From Streptomyces sp. A2-16 (GTDB lineage Bacteria > Actinomycetota > Actinomycetes > Streptomycetales > Streptomycetaceae), in NCBI RefSeq assembly GCF_018128905.1, contig NZ_CP063808.1:6944001-7008000 (forward strand): a stretch of 64,000 nucleotides of DNA, read 5' to 3'. A program made the position numbers and the translations under genes. Positions within the stretch are counted from its first letter, which is position 1. The number at the start of each line of letters is the position of its first letter. Below the pieces are notes generated by a model. That model did no database searches. It had not been told where the DNA came from and worked only from the letters and a program-made list of their open reading frames with translations. Shown piece by piece: positions 63,211-64,000 of the stretch.

Positions 63211-64000
63211 CTACGCCGCCAGCGCCCCCGGCAGCACCGCCAGCGGTCCGAACCGGGCCCGGGCACGGTCCGCGGCCTCCTCGATCCGGCGGAGCTTGTC
63301 GTCGGTGGGATCGAAGGCGAGCTGATGGAAGGCCTGCTCGGCGGAGTCGAGGCCCTCGGCGCGCAGGGCGACGGAGCGAACCCGGGCGCGCTGGAGACCG
63401 AGCGCCTCGTACATGCCGTAGGCCGCCCTGGTCAGGGCCGCCGAGTGGGCGGTGGGCTCGCCCAGGGTGCGGCTGCGGGTGGTCGCGGTGCGGTCGGCGT
63501 AGCGCACGGTGAGGGTCAGGGTGCGGCAGACCTTGTCGAGGGCGCGCAGCCGGGAGCCCAGTTCCTCGGCGGCGGAGAGCAGCGCGCGACGGTGCCGGCC
63601 GGGGTCCAACTCGTCGCGGGTGAAGGGGCGTTCGGTGGCCAAGGAGCGGGAGACGCCGTTCGGGACCACCCGGCCGCGGTCCACGCCGTTCGCCTTCTCG
63701 TGCAGTTCGCGGCCGGCCTTGGCGCCGACCAGGCGCTGGAGCGTGGACAGGGGTGCGGCGGCGACCCGGCCCAGGGTGTCGAGGCCGTACTCGCACAGGA
63801 CGCGGGCGGTCGCGGTGCCGACGCCGGGGAGGACGGCGACGGGCCGGTCGGCGAGGAAGTCCGCCACCGCGTTCTCGGGAACCGAACAGGTCACCCCGGA
63901 GCGGGCGTCCTTCAGCGCCATGCGGGCCAGCATCGGGCCGGGCCCGGCGCCGATCACGCAGTCGACGCCGTGCAGGGCGAGGGCGCGGACCCGGATCACC
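63211..64000 (-). CDS. dinB: Y-family DNA polymerase (DinB/Pol IV-like), C-terminal part
   Basis: About 263 C-terminal residues; the gene continues beyond base 64000. The visible part starts at the end of the palm (CVIGAGPGPMLARMALKDARSG), then the helix-hairpin-helix VAVLPGVGTATARVLCEYGLDTLGRVAA, the thumb LVGAKAGRELHEKANGVDRGRV and the little-finger domain (SRSLATERPFTRDEL to the end). It should copy damaged templates with low fidelity (family knowledge). The palm segment lacks the usual GVAPNK and shows GAGPGP instead, so this could be a divergent DinB paralogue. Its stop lies just past the cupin stop on the opposite strand. Confidence 0.88.
   Translation of the reverse strand, partial: VIRVRALALHGVDCVIGAGPGPMLARMALKDARSGVTCSVPENAVADFLADRPVAVLPGVGTATARVLCEYGLDTLGRVAAAPLSTLQRLVGAKAGRELHEKANGVDRGRVVPNGVSRSLATERPFTRDELDPGRHRRALLSAAEELGSRLRALDKVCRTLTLTVRYADRTATTRSRTLGEPTAHSAALTRAAYGMYEALGLQRARVRSVALRAEGLDSAEQAFHQLAFDPTDDKLRRIEEAADRARARFGPLAVLPGALAA

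Noticed and set aside
1..64000. Prophage, integrative element or IS elements
   Set aside because: I saw no integrase, transposase, tRNA-linked att repeat or phage structural gene.

Overview
The window is chromosomal DNA from an actinomycete, almost certainly a Streptomyces. It has very high GC, G/C-ending codons, GTG and TTG starts, long non-coding ORFs opposite real genes, many TetR/GntR/MarR-type regulators, sortase/LPMO/SGNH-lipase/subtilase exoproteins, and small G/C-rich palindromic elements typical of the genus. From memory, and unchecked, the order soxR - maoC - acyl-CoA dehydrogenase - ALDH/ADH - CitMHS - molybdopterin oxidoreductase - TetR - hmgA - GntR - TetR/ABC - sigma/anti-sigma - kinase - SGNH lipase resembles the S. 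coelicolor SCO1690s-1720s core region. I see no tRNA, rRNA, CRISPR array, IS element or prophage.

Layout. 1-7.6 kb: end of a NamZ-like muramidase, an alpha/beta hydrolase, a secreted penicillin-acylase-family enzyme, a zinc-ribbon protein, a BKACE (DUF849) enzyme and soxR. 7.6-17 kb: an acyl/alcohol catabolism neighbourhood (MaoC hydratase, acyl-CoA dehydrogenase, aldehyde and alcohol dehydrogenases, an MHS-type symporter) with two TetR regulators. Their probable operators recur at several of these promoters. 17-24 kb: DUF3574 protein, an orphan MalK-like ATPase, a class F sortase coupled to a surface protein, an MFS exporter and a CitMHS citrate transporter. 24-34 kb: molybdopterin oxidoreductase, TetR, hmgA, GntR coupled to a type-ISP-like protein, and a TetR-controlled DrrAB-type exporter.

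34.5-41 kb: an ECF sigma factor and zinc-motif anti-sigma factor are divergent from a DUF4331 - membrane TPR - NicO/RcnA-like metal transporter operon. All three products of that operon are predicted to be exported or membrane-bound. This looks like a self-contained envelope/metal-response system of unknown function and is the strongest candidate for an undescribed system. 41-45 kb: a Ser/Thr kinase with an extracellular domain, an SGNH lipase and a subtilisin.

45-54.8 kb: a surface-glycan locus (membrane protein, CelD-like acyltransferase, two GT2 glycosyltransferases, a CE4 deacetylase, a 1286-residue flippase/GT-C-like fusion) with overlapping reading frames, facing a membrane-anchored clan GH-A hydrolase. 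55-64 kb: DUF5925 AAA ATPase, DUF72, GntR, a double GNAT, DUF402, a methyltransferase, a 44-residue ORF, a GNAT, an AA10 LPMO with a sortase signal, a secreted lipase, a divergent MarR/cupin pair and the C-terminal part of a Y-family DNA polymerase.

Start sites were chosen by ribosome-binding site, overlap and family alignment from memory. Operators and terminators are called from inverted or direct repeats read by eye. No database search was run.
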